DNA from: Bacteroidota bacterium
Lineage (GTDB): Bacteria > Bacteroidota > Bacteroidia > J057 > JADKCL01
Length of the DNA stretch: 64,000 nucleotides
Direction of reading: 5' to 3'
Assembly (NCBI GenBank): GCA_016718825.1
Contig: JADKCL010000004.1
Location: 1-64,000, forward strand
Shown in pieces: positions 44,938 to 55,000 of the stretch. The first letter of the stretch is position 1, and every line of letters starts with the position of its first letter. A model generated the notes under the pieces. The model was not told where the DNA came from. It made no database searches and saw nothing but the letters and a program-made list of their open reading frames with translations. Position numbers and translations under genes: made by a program.

Positions 44938-45522
44938 CTTTTTTTTAGAGAATTGCGGTAAAACGGTCAATCAGGAGACTCTTCGACAGGTAGCAGGAAC
45001 TAGTGAATGGGCACGGCGTGTGAGAGAATTACGCAATGAAGAAGGAATGAACATCGTTACACACAACGACAGGAGCGATCTCAAGCCTGGCGAATATTGT
45101 TTGATGGACTTGAAGATAAAACCGTCATTTGAGCGAGGAGTTTCCAAAGAAACTAGAGCTTTCGTTCTAGACAGAAACGGATTTACATGTCAAATGTGTG
45201 GGGCTGCAGCTGGGGAGCCACATCCTTATGACGCCGGAAGGAAGACAAGACTTCATTTGGGACACATCGTTGATAAATCCATGGGTGGTGGCGATGATGC
45301 CTCCAATTTGAGAGCAATTTGTTCGGTTGTAATGAAGGTGCCTCCAACTTCACGCTCAATCGCCCGGATGCCATAAAGCTTCTTGCACAATTAAGGAGAG
45401 CACCAAGTAAAGATCAGCTGGATACATTGACTTGGCTCATCGGTAAATTTCGAGGCAAGCAAAAGAAATTATTGAAAATCAAACGTAACCTGTCAGGAGA
45501 TTTCGGCTCTCAGTATCTTTAG
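44891..45522 (+). pseudogene. HNH restriction endonuclease partner, disrupted by a frameshift
   Basis: The first frame (44891-45376) gives FTCQMCGAAAGEPHPYDAG, LHLGHIVDKSMGGGDDASNL and RAICS, a Cys4-HNH nuclease, then runs into unrelated residues. The other frame, from about 45324, supplies GCNEGASNFTLNRPDAIKLL and ends at 45522. Joining them at TCG|GTTGT by restoring one lost base gives AICSGCNEGASN with the second zinc CxxC. The break is therefore a one-base deletion at 45323-45326, real or a sequencing error. Coupled with the C5-methylase just upstream; it would cut DNA lacking that methylation. If the frameshift is real, the methylase is an orphan now. Confidence 0.8.
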
Positions 45523-45576
45523 AAACGCCTTCTCGCTTAGGATACCCCAACCTTTGTCTGCTTGAAACCTTCTCCC

Positions 45577-46156
45577 ATGCCCCCACCTCACAGAACTCCA
45601 GAAATACATCCAAGCGCACTTTGGTGTGACGCAGGAGGATCTTGCGGCGATTTCGGGCTTTTTTCAGCCGGTGAGTTTGAAAAAAGGGGATCATTTCCTG
45701 CGTTCTGGGCAGCGCTCGGACCGATTGGGATTCTTGCAGGCGGGAATTTTGCGTGAGTATTTGAATCTCGGTGATCGGGAAGTGACCAAATGGATATCTA
45801 CGAAAGGGTATTTTGTGGTCGATTTGGCAAGTTTTCTCTTTGATCGGCCGGCAAGGATGAATTTGCAGGCCTTGACAGACTGTGAGATCTCGGTGATCTC
45901 CCTCCAAGACTATCGAAAAATCAGCCAAGTCGTCCCCAAGTGGCCCGAACTCGAAAAATTGTTCATTGCCAAATGCTTTACCACCCTTGAGGATCGGATT
46001 GTGAGCCACCTTTCCATGACCGCTGAGGAACGGTATCAGCAACTTTTCCAGTTTAACAAAGAGCTCTTCAACACCGTCCCCCTGCAATACCTCGCCTCCA
46101 TGCTGGGCATGACTCCCGAGACGCTCAGCCGATTGCGGAAAAAATCCGCTGGGTAG
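45577..46156 (+). CDS. Crp/Fnr-family regulator, start uncertain
   Basis: The cAMP-binding-like domain (QPVSLKKGDHFLRSGQ ... LGFLQAGILREYL) is followed by a long helix and a short C-terminal helix-turn-helix (LQYLASMLGMTPETLSRLRK), the small Bacteroidota Crp/Fnr type. In-frame translation from the GTG at 45626 gives 176 aa, but conserved-looking residues (HLTELQKYIQAHFG) precede it. They would connect to the ATG at 45577 only if the run of five C after that ATG were four. Either the start is GTG 45626 or a homopolymer indel is present. Ligand unknown. The SRPBCC gene follows and may be its target. Confidence 0.8.
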
Positions 46157-46284
46157 GCTAAGCCGACGAATTTTGCTGTTCTCAACCAACCACACTTCTT
46201 GATTTATGTCAAGTGGAAGGCCTCAATTCGCCTTGAACTTTGTTCCATCAAAATGCAACAGCGTTCAAAAAACACGAATTGAAA

Positions 46285-46740
46285 ATGAAAAACATCAACG
46301 TACTCGCACCAGTAAAATGCAGCAAATCCATTCGTATTCAAGCAAATCCAGGAGAGGTTTGGATGACATTGACCGATATCGCTCAATGGGCGACATGGCA
46401 AACAGACATCAGCAAGGTCAAGCTCCAAGGACCGTTGGAAGTCGGAACAGCATTTGTCTGGAAAACCGGGGGTGCAAAGATTCATTCCACGTTGCACACG
46501 GTCCAACCGCATTGTGCATTTGGCTGGACAGGCAAAGCCTTGGGTACATTTGCAATCCATAACTGGACGTTGACTGAAAACGGCAATGAAACGGAAGTCA
46601 CCGTTACCGAAAGTATGGAAGGCTGGCTCGTGACGTTGTTGCGGAGGATGTTTCAGAAAAATCTAGAAGCTGGAATGGCAAAATGGCTCCGATTTCTCCA
46701 AGCGGAGTCGGAAGCAAGGGCAGGAAGAAGAACAACCTGA
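46285..46740 (+). CDS. SRPBCC (START-like) family protein
   Basis: 151 aa from the ATG at 46285. It has the hydrophobic-ligand cavity fold common to polyketide cyclases and Bet v 1-like proteins: SIRIQANPGEVWMTLTDIAQ, WATWQTDISKVKLQGPLEVG, FGWTGKALGTFAIHNWTLTE, TEVTVTESMEGWLVTLLRR. Ligand and role unknown. Located 128 bases after a Crp/Fnr gene on the same strand, as is common for regulator-effector neighbours. Confidence 0.8.
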   Translation: MKNINVLAPVKCSKSIRIQANPGEVWMTLTDIAQWATWQTDISKVKLQGPLEVGTAFVWKTGGAKIHSTLHTVQPHCAFGWTGKALGTFAIHNWTLTENGNETEVTVTESMEGWLVTLLRRMFQKNLEAGMAKWLRFLQAESEARAGRRTT

Positions 46741-46961
46741 AACAGTTTGTCCGAAAAAAGTCCGCATTCATCGGTTGCAAGAGGAATTTCCATCGAACCG
46801 AATCCTGAATTTTGTGAAAACAGGTTGGAATTCTCATCCATTCTTGCATTTTTTACGACAGGGCTGGGAAAAGCAACGTTGCAGGTCGGCAAAGGCTGGA
46901 AATCGCTTTCACCTCCCGGAATATGGATTTAATGGGTCGTTGAGTTTACAATCAGTTAGGT

Positions 46962-49900
46962 ATGAATAGGTTTACCCGCATTTGCCTTGTCTCTGCAATG
47001 CTGTTTTTGGTGATCTGCCAAGGGAAAGTGGCAGCCCAAACCACAACTTTCAATTATTCTGGCGGCGTTCAGACGTACACCGTTCCACTTGGTGTCACGA
47101 CCTTGATCGTGGATGTCTACGGTGGCCAAGGGCGTCTCAATACTTCGGGGCAGGGTTCTGGCGGCTTGGGCGGCCGGGTTTCCGCAACCATTTCCGTGGT
47201 CGGAGGCGAAGTGCTTCAAGTCAACGTGGGCGGTGGTGGCAGTTCTGGAACGGGCGGCGGTTTTAACGGCGGCGGCAATGCTGGCGTTGCAGACTGCGGT
47301 TCGGCTGCTGGTGGTGGCGGAGGCGGTATGAGTAGCATCATGCGTTCGCCTTATACATTTAATGGTACGAACGCTCTGATCGTCGCTGGCGGCGGCGGCG
47401 GTGCCGGCGGCACACGTATTGTTGGTTGCGGTCCTGGTGGCGGCGGCGGCGGCGGCGGCGGCTGGTTTGGCGGCGGCGGCGGCGGATCCTACAATGGAAC
47501 CGGCGGCGGCGGTGGTACAGCTGGTGGCGGTGGTGCAGGCGGCGCCTTCGGGTTTGCCGGGGGCAATAATGGCGGGGCTGGCTCGGCTGGCACAGGCGGT
47601 GCTGGCGGTGCAGTGGTTGCCAATAATCAATTTGGAACGAACGTCGGAATTGCCGGTGGCAATGGGGGCGGTATCAACGGAGCCGGCGGCGGTTCCGCTA
47701 CTGGCAACTGGGAAGGCGGCGGCGGCGGCGGCGGCAGCAACTATGCTTTCGCAGGTGCTTCGGGCGTTGCCCATTCACAAGGCGTACGCGCAGGAAACGG
47801 TGTGATCATCATCACCGTTGGCAACTGTGCGCAGCCTTCAAGCCTGACTGCAACCCCTTCTACCGTCTGCGTAGGAACCTCCGTGAACCTGAATGCCACC
47901 TCAGCCGGCAACACCATCACATGGTATACGGTTCCCTCTGGCGGTGCACCACTCGGATCGACAGCTAGCGGAGCCAATTTCACCGTAACACCCTCTTCGA
48001 CAACGACCTACTATGCCGAGGCATCGGGAGGCTGCGCTACCTCCTCGCGTACCTCCGTAACCGTATCCGTAACACAAAACCCAACTGCTGCAAACGCTGG
48101 AGCCAATCAAGTGCTTTGCGCATCATCCACCACATTGGCAGCCAATGCCCCTGCAATTGGTTCAGGTTCTTGGAGCATCGTCTCGGGTGCAGGCGGAAGC
48201 TTGGGAAATGCGTCAAGCCCGACTTCAAGCTTTTCTGGAGTACAGGGTGTAACCTATACGCTGCGGTGGACGACGTCCAATCCACCATGCGCATCCACAT
48301 CCGATGACATGACGGTCACCTTCACACCGACAACGACCCCGGCCAACGCCGGTCCCAACCAAACGTTGTGTGGTACATCGACCAATCTGGCAGCCAACGT
48401 CCCGATCCATGGGACTGGCAGTTGGTCGATCATTGCTGGTGCAGGTGGATCAATTGGAAATGCTGCAAGCGAAACTTCATCCTTTTCTGGAAGTGCAAAT
48501 ACCACTTATACCCTGCGTTGGACCATTGCCAATGCGCCATGTCCTTCGACGACTGATGATGTATTGATCACCTTGGTGGGTCCACCCACCACAGCCAATG
48601 CTGGTCCTGACCAAGTATTGTGCGCGACCTCTACGACATTGGCAGCGAATTCGCCCGGTGTTGGAACTGGGTCTTGGAGCATTGTGTCGGGTGCAGGTGG
48701 CACCATTGGAACACCTTCGAGTGCTACTTCCAGCTTCTCCGGAAGCCAAGGAGTGTTGTATGTCTTGCGCTGGACCACTTCCAATCCACCCTGCGCGGTT
48801 TCATCAGATGATGTCCAAATCTATTTCACGCCCAGCACAACGCCTGCCAATGCAGGTCCAAACCAAACGCTCTGCGGAACTTTGACAACATTGGCGGCAA
48901 ATCAGCCTACCAATGGATCCGGCTCGTGGTCGATCATTTCGGGCGCTGGAGGCACCGTGAGCAACCCAACCAGTGAAACTTCACCCTTCACTGGAAATCA
49001 AAATACGACTTATACCCTGCGATGGACGATTGCCAATTCGCCATGTCCATCAACGATTGACGATGTTGTGATCACCTTAACAGGGGCACCCACAATTGCG
49101 AACGCTGGTCCAGATCAAATTGTTTGTGGGTCCACCACAAGCTTGGCAGGAAATACACCTTCGTCAGGTGCAGGTACTTGGACAATTGTAACTGGAACAG
49201 GCGGTTCGATCACCACGCCGGGCAGTGCTTCTTCAGGATTTTCTGGTGTATCGGGCAACACATACACCCTGCGTTGGACGGTTGCGAATCCACCCTGCAC
49301 AGAGACTGCTGATGATGTTGTGATTACTTTTACGGCACCTTCGACAATGGCCAATGCCGGCCCCAACCAGATGCTTTGCGCCACGACCACCACCCTTGCC
49401 GCCAACGCGCCAAGTGTCGGAACGGGATCTTGGAGCATCGTATCGGGAACTGGCGGCACCATCGTAAACCCGTCCAGCCCGACTTCGACGTTTAACTTGA
49501 CGGCTGGTGTCACGTACAACCTTCGTTGGACGATTACCAATCCTCCATGCGCCGTTTCCACGGATGATGTATTGATCTTCACCGACAACTTGGTCCCGAC
49601 CATCAGTTGCCCCGCTAACATCAATGCGAGTGGCAATGTTGGACAATGCTCAGGTACAGTCAATTACACAGCTCCAGTCGGCACAGACAACTGCGCAGGC
49701 CCAACGACGGCCCAAACGGCTGGGTTGGCGAGTGGAGCGTTGTTTCCATCGGGAACGACCACAAATACCTTTACGACTACGGATGCCTTTGGGAACTCGG
49801 CAAGCTGTTCATTTACTGTCACGATTGCCGACAACCAAATTCCGACCATTACTTGCCCTTCCAACATTGTCACAACGGTGAATCCCGGGCTTTGCAATGC

Positions 49901-51764
49901 CACGGTCACATTCGCTACACCTGTCGGCGCCGACAATTGTGCAGGCGCAACGACCACACAAACCTCAGGATTGAACAGCGGCTCAGCCTTCCCGAGAGGA
50001 AACGTCTTGAATACCTTCCGTGTCACCGATGCTGCAGGAAACACAGCAACCTGCTCATTTACGGTCACCGTGAATGACAACGAGGCCCCTGTGATTGTTT
50101 GTCCATCCAATTTGACGGCCACCGCAACCTTGGGAAGCTGCAATGCCATCGTCACCTACACAACGCCAACCGGCACAGACAATTGCACTGGCTCAACGAC
50201 GGTAAGGATCACCGGACAAAGCAGCGGCACCTCCTTCCCCATTGGCGTGACCAGCAACGTCTTCCGTGTCACCGATGGCGCTGGCAATTCGACGACATGC
50301 AGCTTCACGGTAACGGTCAATGACGGTGAGGCTCCTACAGTCACATGTCCTGCCAACATTTCTGTGCCCAACAGTCCAGGCATGTGCGCAGCAAACGTAA
50401 GTTATGCAACCCCGGTCGGTGTCGACAATTGTTCGGCGACCACGATGAGTTTGCTTACCGGTTTGCCCAGCGGCGGTGCATTCCCTGTCGGAACCACGAC
50501 CAATACCTTTGCTGCAACCGATGTATCGTCCAATTCCACGACGTGCAGCTTCACGATCACGGTCTCCGACAATGAAGGCCCCACGGCGATTTGCCAAAAC
50601 ATCACGTTGCAATTGGATAGTACAGGTACCGCGACCGTTACGACAACGGCCGTTGACAACAACTCCGTTGACAACTGTACTTCCCTTTCTGCATCCGTGA
50701 CTCCTACGACATTCAATTGCGGCAACCTCGGACCAAACACGGTCGTCCTGAGCCTGTCTGACTTGAATGGAAACTCCAGTTCATGCTCCTCCGTCGTCAC
50801 GGTTGTTTCCTCGGCGGTATCCGTTGCGATTGTGGCTGACACCACTTCTTGTGGATACAACGTCTCCTGCTTCGCAGGAAGCGATGGTGTCGCAACTGCA
50901 AGTGGCCTGGGTGGATGCCCCGGTTATACCTACGCTTGGAGCAACGGCCAAAATAGTGCTTCGGCAACGGGATTGGGCGCAGGAACGCATACCGTGACGG
51001 TAACGGACATCAACGGTGCTTCGATTGTCAGCACCATCGTACTCACCACTCCTCCACCCTTTGCAGTCACAACGACCTCGACCAACAGCTGCGAAGGGTC
51101 GGGAACCGGCACCATTACCGCAATTGCATCAGGCGGCAATGATTGTGTGAGTCCGACATACCAATGGAGCAATGGTGGAACAACTGCAACGCAAACTGGG
51201 CTTACCCCGGGTATCTACAACTTGACAGTAACAGATGCTGGCGGATGCACGGTTTCAAGATCCATTTCGATTGCTACTTTGCCGACACCTGTGCCAAGCT
51301 TCACGCAGTCGGGCAACACCCTGACGTCGACGCAGACATGGACATCTTACCAATGGCTACTCGGAGGAAATGCAATTTCGGGAGCGACCAGCAGCAGCTT
51401 TACTGCCGCGCAATCCGGAAGTTATTCCTTGTCAGTCACAGACAGCAATGGCTGTACAGGGTTGTCTAGCGCAGACACCCTGACATTTGTAGGAATTGCC
51501 GATCCGACGGGACAATGGACCGGACTCACGGTCTATCCCAACCCTACGCGTGACGAATTCAAATTGCGTACGGAGATGCCAATTGGTCATGCCCTCGCAG
51601 TGACCCTTCGTGACTTGTATGGCAGGGAACTTTTCACACGAAATCTCACCCATTTGGCTTTTGAAGAATCATTTGACATCAAGAACTTGGCGGCAAGCAC
51701 CTACTTGGTCGAGGTGACTTCCAAAAAGGGACAACGCAAAGTGTTCCGATTGGTCGTGGAGTAA
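46962..51764 (+). CDS. Giant modular adhesin-like T9SS protein 1 (1600 aa)
   Basis: Signal peptide (residues 1-25, RICLVSAMLFLVICQGKVAA). Residues about 27-289 are a glycine-rich domain opening FNYSGGVQTYTVPLGVTTL and dense in GGGGG/GGxGG, like the ALK-type Gly_rich domain. An Ig-like domain (about 290-372) follows, then six PKD-like repeats of about 84 residues (about 373-876), each NAGPNQ-LC ... GSWSI ... YTLRWT. Next are four HYR domains (from about 877, CPANI ... TDNC ... SCSFTVT) plus a variant, two SprB-like repeats (about 1287-1445), an Ig-like segment and a T9SS type A domain (YPNPTRDEFKLRTEM, RKVFRLVVE). No enzymatic motif; probably surface adhesion or matrix. Tandem paralogue follows. 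Strong terminator at 51784. Confidence 0.88.
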   Translation: MNRFTRICLVSAMLFLVICQGKVAAQTTTFNYSGGVQTYTVPLGVTTLIVDVYGGQGRLNTSGQGSGGLGGRVSATISVVGGEVLQVNVGGGGSSGTGGGFNGGGNAGVADCGSAAGGGGGGMSSIMRSPYTFNGTNALIVAGGGGGAGGTRIVGCGPGGGGGGGGGWFGGGGGGSYNGTGGGGGTAGGGGAGGAFGFAGGNNGGAGSAGTGGAGGAVVANNQFGTNVGIAGGNGGGINGAGGGSATGNWEGGGGGGGSNYAFAGASGVAHSQGVRAGNGVIIITVGNCAQPSSLTATPSTVCVGTSVNLNATSAGNTITWYTVPSGGAPLGSTASGANFTVTPSSTTTYYAEASGGCATSSRTSVTVSVTQNPTAANAGANQVLCASSTTLAANAPAIGSGSWSIVSGAGGSLGNASSPTSSFSGVQGVTYTLRWTTSNPPCASTSDDMTVTFTPTTTPANAGPNQTLCGTSTNLAANVPIHGTGSWSIIAGAGGSIGNAASETSSFSGSANTTYTLRWTIANAPCPSTTDDVLITLVGPPTTANAGPDQVLCATSTTLAANSPGVGTGSWSIVSGAGGTIGTPSSATSSFSGSQGVLYVLRWTTSNPPCAVSSDDVQIYFTPSTTPANAGPNQTLCGTLTTLAANQPTNGSGSWSIISGAGGTVSNPTSETSPFTGNQNTTYTLRWTIANSPCPSTIDDVVITLTGAPTIANAGPDQIVCGSTTSLAGNTPSSGAGTWTIVTGTGGSITTPGSASSGFSGVSGNTYTLRWTVANPPCTETADDVVITFTAPSTMANAGPNQMLCATTTTLAANAPSVGTGSWSIVSGTGGTIVNPSSPTSTFNLTAGVTYNLRWTITNPPCAVSTDDVLIFTDNLVPTISCPANINASGNVGQCSGTVNYTAPVGTDNCAGPTTAQTAGLASGALFPSGTTTNTFTTTDAFGNSASCSFTVTIADNQIPTITCPSNIVTTVNPGLCNATVTFATPVGADNCAGATTTQTSGLNSGSAFPRGNVLNTFRVTDAAGNTATCSFTVTVNDNEAPVIVCPSNLTATATLGSCNAIVTYTTPTGTDNCTGSTTVRITGQSSGTSFPIGVTSNVFRVTDGAGNSTTCSFTVTVNDGEAPTVTCPANISVPNSPGMCAANVSYATPVGVDNCSATTMSLLTGLPSGGAFPVGTTTNTFAATDVSSNSTTCSFTITVSDNEGPTAICQNITLQLDSTGTATVTTTAVDNNSVDNCTSLSASVTPTTFNCGNLGPNTVVLSLSDLNGNSSSCSSVVTVVSSAVSVAIVADTTSCGYNVSCFAGSDGVATASGLGGCPGYTYAWSNGQNSASATGLGAGTHTVTVTDINGASIVSTIVLTTPPPFAVTTTSTNSCEGSGTGTITAIASGGNDCVSPTYQWSNGGTTATQTGLTPGIYNLTVTDAGGCTVSRSISIATLPTPVPSFTQSGNTLTSTQTWTSYQWLLGGNAISGATSSSFTAAQSGSYSLSVTDSNGCTGLSSADTLTFVGIADPTGQWTGLTVYPNPTRDEFKLRTEMPIGHALAVTLRDLYGRELFTRNLTHLAFEESFDIKNLAASTYLVEVTSKKGQRKVFRLVVE

Positions 51765-51783
51765 AAGGAGCTGTGCTCAAGGG

Positions 51784-51818
51784 AAAATGGCGGCAATCTC
51801 ATGATTGCCGCCATTTTT
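51784..51818 (+). terminator. Rho-independent terminator
   Basis: ATGGCGGCAATC (51787-51798), loop TCAT, GATTGCCGCCAT (51803-51814), then a five-T run (51814-51818). Ends transcription of the first giant gene, so the second is separately transcribed. The rest of 51765-52072 shows no gene or other element. Confidence 0.9.
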
Positions 51819-52072
51819 CATTTTCTCCAGAATGCCGGATTCTCAATACTGCTTCAAGGCCTCCACACGACAAATCATGGATAATAACAGCTTGCACCGT
51901 CACGAACTTGCCCCACCCCACGGTGATCCATTATTGTGGTTCAGGTGCTTCCATCTGGCTCTGGAATCTGTTGCCTAGGAATTTCGCTTTGCCTTAGAAG
52001 AAATTCAAAATGAATATGCTATCTTACGGAAGGAAACTAAGAGAGCATTAGAGATTCATCTATTCTAGAATT

Positions 52073-55000
52073 ATGAGGAATTATCACCTGAGGAAAGCCT
52101 ATGCCAAACGGACATTGGCGCGCTATTGCAGTCGCGCCATATTTGTTTGGGCCCTACTACTGTCTGTCGTTGCATTGAAGGGCCAAACGACATTCAATTT
52201 CACCGGCACTGTGCAGAGTTACACGGTTCCTGTCGGAGCGACTTCCGTCACGATTGATGCGCGCGGCGCACAAGGCGGTGGCAGTTTCGGTGGTGCTGGC
52301 GGATTGGGGGCACGTATGACGGGCACATTTGCAACAACCCCTGGCGAAGTTCTATCGGTGGTGGTGGGTCAACAAGGTCTGCTGCAAGTCGGCGGTCAAG
52401 TCCAGAATAGTTCTGGTGGCGGTGGCGGAACCTTTGTCTTCCGTGCCGGTCCTTCGCTCTTGGTAGCGGCTGGCGGCGGCGGCGGAAAATGCAATTACAC
52501 GAGTTCAGCTCCATTACACCCCGCAGCAGCTGGCCAAATCGGCACTGCTGGGGGCGCAAGTTCTGACGGAAATCCTGGCGGCGTTGGCGGAGCTGGCGGA
52601 CCTGCCGGCCTATGGTCAAGCGTACCCTGTGCTGGCGGCGGAACTGGCTGGAATTCCAATGGCGGTGGCCCTTACGGCGGCCTCGGATACAATACTTGGA
52701 CAGGTGGTCCTGGCTTTTGCGGCGGTGGCGGCGGCGGCTGTGGCGGCGTAGGAGGATATGGCGGCGGCGGCGGTGGCGGCAACCACTACGGTGGCGGCGG
52801 CGGCGGCGGCGGATATTCCGGCGGCGGCGGCGGTACCGACCCTACCCACGGCGGCGGTGGTGGATCCTATAACAGTGGAACCTCACAGGCCAATACAGCG
52901 GGATTTCAACCTGGAAATGGTCAAGTGATCATCACGCCGATTATCACAGCAAGTCCATGCGCTACGCCCACGGGCGTTTTGGCCAGTCCATCAACCATTT
53001 GTACCGGATCTACTGCGAATCTCAATGCAACCTCGACGGGCAACTCCATCAGTTGGTACACCGTCCCCTCGGGTGGTGCACCCATCGGCACAAGTTTGAG
53101 CGGTGCCAACTTTGGTGTTACGCCTGGTTCGACGACCACTTACTATGCTGAAGCCAACGGCATTAGTGTCGGTCCCGGAAGCCAAACATTCAATTTCACG
53201 GGCGGTGCCCAGACGTTTACGGTTCCCACAGGAGTGAATTCTGTGACAATTGTCGCAAGAGGTGCACGCGGAGGCACATGTACAAATGACAGCACAAGTT
53301 GTGGACTGATCGGCGGCTTGGGCGGATCTGCAACAGGAAATCTTGCGGTTGTACCCGGACAAGTACTTACAGTCTACGTCGGCGGACGCGGTTTGCCCGG
53401 CTCCGCGGGCGGCTTCAATGGTGGCGGCGCAGGTTGCTCCAATACATCGACTTGTTCATCAGGTGGCGGCGCCTCTGACGTGAGAGCTGGCGGAACAGGT
53501 TTGGCCAATAGGGTCATCGTAGGCGCCGGAGGCGGCGGAACGGAATATTCTGCGTGCAATGGTACCGGTGGCATCGGCGGCGGCCTTACAGGCGGAACTG
53601 GAAGCGAAAGCGGCGTAAATCCTCGTAATGGTGGAGGAGCGTCTCAAGTTGGTGGCGGTGCCGGCGGCGTCGGAGGCTACAATGGCGGTACAGGTACACT
53701 TGGCCAAGGTGGAATTGCAGGCAATCACCCTGCAGGTCACGCTGGCGGCGGTGGCGGCGGCTACTACGGTGGCGGAGGATCGGCGGAGGATGGTCACGCT
53801 GGCGGCGGATCTTCTTACATCGGAGGCGTTACAGCCGGCTCCACGACGGCTGGTGTACAGTCTGGCAATGGTCAGGTGGTGATCAGTTGGACGGGGGTTT
53901 CTTGCACCACATCTCCACGTACTGCCGTGACGGTCAACGTCACACAAAACCCTACAGCGTCTAATGCTGGACCGAATCAAACGCTTTGCGGTACCTCCAC
54001 GACATTGGCCGCAAACTCGCCCGCAAGTGGCACAGGATCTTGGTCGATCATCTCCGGTGCAGGTGGCTCCATTGCCACCCCTGGAAGCGCATCCTCGGGA
54101 TTTTCGGGTTTAGCCAATACCACTTACACTTTGCGCTGGACGGTTGCCAATCCGCCTTGTGCTTCATCCACCGATGATGTACTCGTCACTTTTGTGGGTG
54201 CGCCGACTACGGCCAATGCTGGTCCTGACCAAGTGCTTTGCGCAACTTCCACAACCTTGGCCGCGAATGCACCGGCAGTCGGAACAGGGCTTTGGAGCAT
54301 CGTCTCCGGCGCTGGCGGCAGCATTGGGACGCCAGGAAGTGCATCTTCAGGATTCTCGGGTACACCCGGTGTATTGTATGTGGTGCGATGGACGATCTCC
54401 AATCCACCCTGCGCAGCATCCACCGACGATGTGCAGATTTACTTCACTCCGGCAACCACAGTGTCCAATGCGGGTCCAAACCAAACCATTTGCGGAACCT
54501 CCGCTTTCCTGGCAGGAAACGCACCAAGCAACGGAACCGGTACTTGGTCGATCATTGCAGGATCAGGGGGAAATGTAACCAATCCGGCCAATGAGAACTC
54601 TCAATTTACTGGAAACGCGAATACCACTTATACCTTGCGTTGGACAATTGCCAATTCGCCCTGTCCAACATCCATCGACGATGTTGTGATTACGTTGACA
54701 GGTGCCCCAACGGTTGCCAACGCTGGTCCTGACCAAAATGTATGCGGTGTCTCCGCAACCTTGGCAGGTAACCCAGCAACGTCAGGATCTGGTACATGGA
54801 CGATTGTCGCGGGCGTTGGAGGATCGATTGCTACACCTGGCAGCCCAACATCCGGGTTTTCTGGCATCCAAGGCAATACCTACACACTGCGCTGGACAAT
54901 TGCCAATCCACCGTGCACGGAAACGGCCGATGACGTTTTGATCGTCTTGAATGGCGCATCAACCATCGCCAATGCCGGTCCGAATCAGATTCTCTGCGCC

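Noticed and set aside
46956..47774. Minus-strand Ala/Thr-rich open frame
   Set aside because: Complement of GGC/GGT-rich codons of the glycine-rich domain; a composition artefact.
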